Source of the DNA: Sphingobacteriales bacterium
Lineage (GTDB): Bacteria > Bacteroidota > Bacteroidia > Chitinophagales > Chitinophagaceae
Length of the DNA: 64,000 bases
NCBI GenBank assembly: GCA_027484425.1
Contig: JAIXSZ010000025.1
Coordinates: forward strand, 52,795-116,794
Direction of reading: 5' to 3'
Shown here: piece by piece, positions 63,113 to 64,000 of the stretch
Layout: each line of letters starts with the position of its first letter
Position numbering within the stretch: position 1 is the first letter of the stretch
Program-made: the position numbers and the translations under genes
The notes under the pieces: generated by a model
Told to the model about the DNA's origin: nothing
Seen by the model: the letters and a program-made list of their open reading frames with translations, nothing else
Databases searched by the model: none

Positions 63113-64000
63113 TTAGTACTTGAATTTGTTGCCACGGGGTTCTTCGCGGAAGGGCCAAGAAGGGGTAATGAATACTGGACGTGAGAATACTTCGCCCTGA
63201 CGTATGAGGTTGTCTTTGGGCGGAGTGGGTGTTGGATTTTCCGGTTTGTTTCCGGTTGTTTCATGTGGTTTTGGGTCTAAGTCGTTGATTATCAATGGTG
63301 TTTCATTTTCCGGTATTGTGTCAGTATTTGGGAGGTCAGAGGGATTTTCAGAGCGGGGAAGAGAGCGAGAGCGGGGGGACAGCCGAAGGGGCTGTATTTC
63401 CGGTTCGTTTCCGGTGTTTTCATGTGTTTTGATACCTAAGTCGTTGATTATCAATGAGGTTTCATTTTCCGGTAGTGATGCGGTTTTGCTAGTTGTTTTG
63501 GGTTTATCATAGTCGGGATGGACGGGGTGATTTTGGAGGAATGCCTTTCTGATACGTGTCAGCATGGTTTCCAGATTTTCCGGTTCGTTTCCGGTTGTTT
63601 CATGCGTTTTGGGGGCTAAGTCATTGATTATCAATGGTAATCTACTTTCCATAACTGGCTTTAGAATTTGTGACAATTCGGCATAGGTTTTTTGTTGTTC
63701 GGGCGGCATGTTTTTGATGGCTTCGTGGTTGCTGAGTTCTTTGTTGATGGCAATGAGCATGTCATCGGTCCAGGTACTGGTATCGATGACGTGCGTTCTT
63801 TTGCTAGTTGGCGGTGGAGTGGTGTTTGGTGGTTCGTAAAATCTTGGGATTACGGGTTCGGTGGTTTCTTTGGCTATGGTGTCGACATAAGGACTGTAGA
63901 GTGGGTCGATGTGTTGTATTTTTTCTACACCGAATTCTAATTCGAATGGGGAATAGCCGAAACGGGAACGTGCCTCGATGAAGCCGTCGATAAGGTCGGC
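63113..64000 (-). CDS. Partial gene of unknown function with three in-frame 78-bp repeats
   Basis: The frame is open from the right window edge to the TAA at 63113, 295 residues visible; the true start is outside the window. The visible N-terminal part contains GFIEARSRFGYSPFELEFGV, then an acidic and proline-rich stretch (EPPNTTPPPTSKRT), a helical segment (SNHEAIKNMPPEQQKTYAEL), and three copies of a 26-residue unit with core LIINDL, KxHE and TGNxPE. Basic and Ser/Arg-rich stretches lie between copies. I recognise no family. Ribosomal use of the whole frame is supported by the maintained reading frame across all repeats. Confidence 0.6.
   Translation of the reverse strand, partial: ADLIDGFIEARSRFGYSPFELEFGVEKIQHIDPLYSPYVDTIAKETTEPVIPRFYEPPNTTPPPTSKRTHVIDTSTWTDDMLIAINKELSNHEAIKNMPPEQQKTYAELSQILKPVMESRLPLIINDLAPKTHETTGNEPENLETMLTRIRKAFLQNHPVHPDYDKPKTTSKTASLPENETSLIINDLGIKTHENTGNEPEIQPLRLSPRSRSLPRSENPSDLPNTDTIPENETPLIINDLDPKPHETTGNKPENPTPTPPKDNLIRQGEVFSRPVFITPSWPFREEPRGNKFKY
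63238..63315 (-). repeat. 78-bp repeat copy 2 (coding)
   Basis: Full-length, ungapped copy inside the partial gene. It encodes, on the minus strand, PENETPLIINDLDPKPHETT followed by GNKPE. It starts 213 bases (71 codons) from copy 1. Confidence 0.9.
63397..63474 (-). repeat. 78-bp repeat copy 3 (coding)
   Basis: Full-length, ungapped copy encoding PENETSLIINDLGIKTHENT followed by GNEPE. It starts 159 bases (53 codons) from copy 2. Confidence 0.9.
63577..63654 (-). repeat. 78-bp repeat copy 4 (coding, diverged at one end)
   Basis: Full-length copy encoding MESRLPLIINDLAPKTHETT followed by GNEPEN. It starts 180 bases (60 codons) from copy 3. Its end differs (TTTCCATAA in place of TTTCCGGTA). 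Confidence 0.85.

Noticed and set aside
63025..63654. The repeats at the right edge as a CRISPR array
   Set aside because: Spacings between copies (135, 81 and 102 bases) are irregular, copies are 78 bp and diverged, three are translated in one frame, and no cas gene is present.

Overview
The window looks like a chromosomal segment from a Bacteroidota bacterium, most likely of the Chitinophagales type. Four things point there: three secreted proteins with C-terminal type IX secretion sorting tails; lineage-specific families (DUF4476, DUF6089 barrel, OmpA with thrombospondin-3 repeats, choice-of-anchor A); a complete alternative complex III (actABCDEF) directly upstream of cytochrome oxidase genes; and at least a dozen genes preceded by the Bacteroidota -7 box TAnnTTTG, three of them with a TTG about 19-20 bases further upstream. 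No rRNA, tRNA, insertion sequence or CRISPR array was seen.

Layout. 1-1400: edge of a toxin-antitoxin pair and a DUF4476 protein. 1.6-5.6 kb: a NatA/NatB-like ABC exporter, ferritin, and the rpmH-rnpA-yidD cluster. 5.7-20.5 kb: glycine decarboxylase, DUF6089 barrel, signal peptidase I, a T9SS protein with seven 90-residue repeats followed by an OmpA/TSP3 protein, a persulfide dioxygenase-rhodanese, phosphosulfolactate synthase, and a small membrane protein coupled to lpxB. 20.6-36.9 kb: a complete minus-strand complex I operon (nuoA to nuoN) driven by a good TTG-N19-TAACTTTG promoter. It is interrupted by six non-nuo genes: Uma2, an SRPBCC protein with a DUF4440-like protein, and a hicA-hicB-nucleotidyltransferase block. 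36.9-44.7 kb: a lipoprotein, small membrane proteins, two more T9SS proteins and an atypical SDR. 45.1-57.1 kb: alternative complex III plus cytochrome c oxidase subunits II and I. 57.2-64 kb: a sigma-54-type response regulator without its DNA-binding domain, pirin, a Fer4_19-CDGSH protein, LolD-like ATPase, CPBP protease, YkgJ-like protein, OmpR-type regulator, and a partial repeat-bearing gene.

How the genes fit together. NADH is oxidised by complex I (nuo), quinol by alternative complex III, and oxygen is reduced by the CoxA/CoxB oxidase. Both respiratory operons are thus nearly side by side and transcribed in opposite directions. Envelope functions (LepB, LpxB, LolD, OmpA, barrel and T9SS cargo) make up most of the rest.

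Most unusual observations: (1) four ungapped 78-bp repeats at 63025-63654, all spaced by multiples of three, three of them translated in frame and one just past the stop codon; (2) rnpA in the same frame as rpmH with no ATG/GTG/TTG start, only an ATT where a start is expected; (3) a HicA toxin gene whose ATG overlaps the stop of nuoG; (4) an 18-bp perfect inverted repeat directly upstream of the CDGSH gene. Many gene starts were moved downstream from the longest open frame, usually because the -7 promoter box lies inside the longer version or because its first codon is only TTG.
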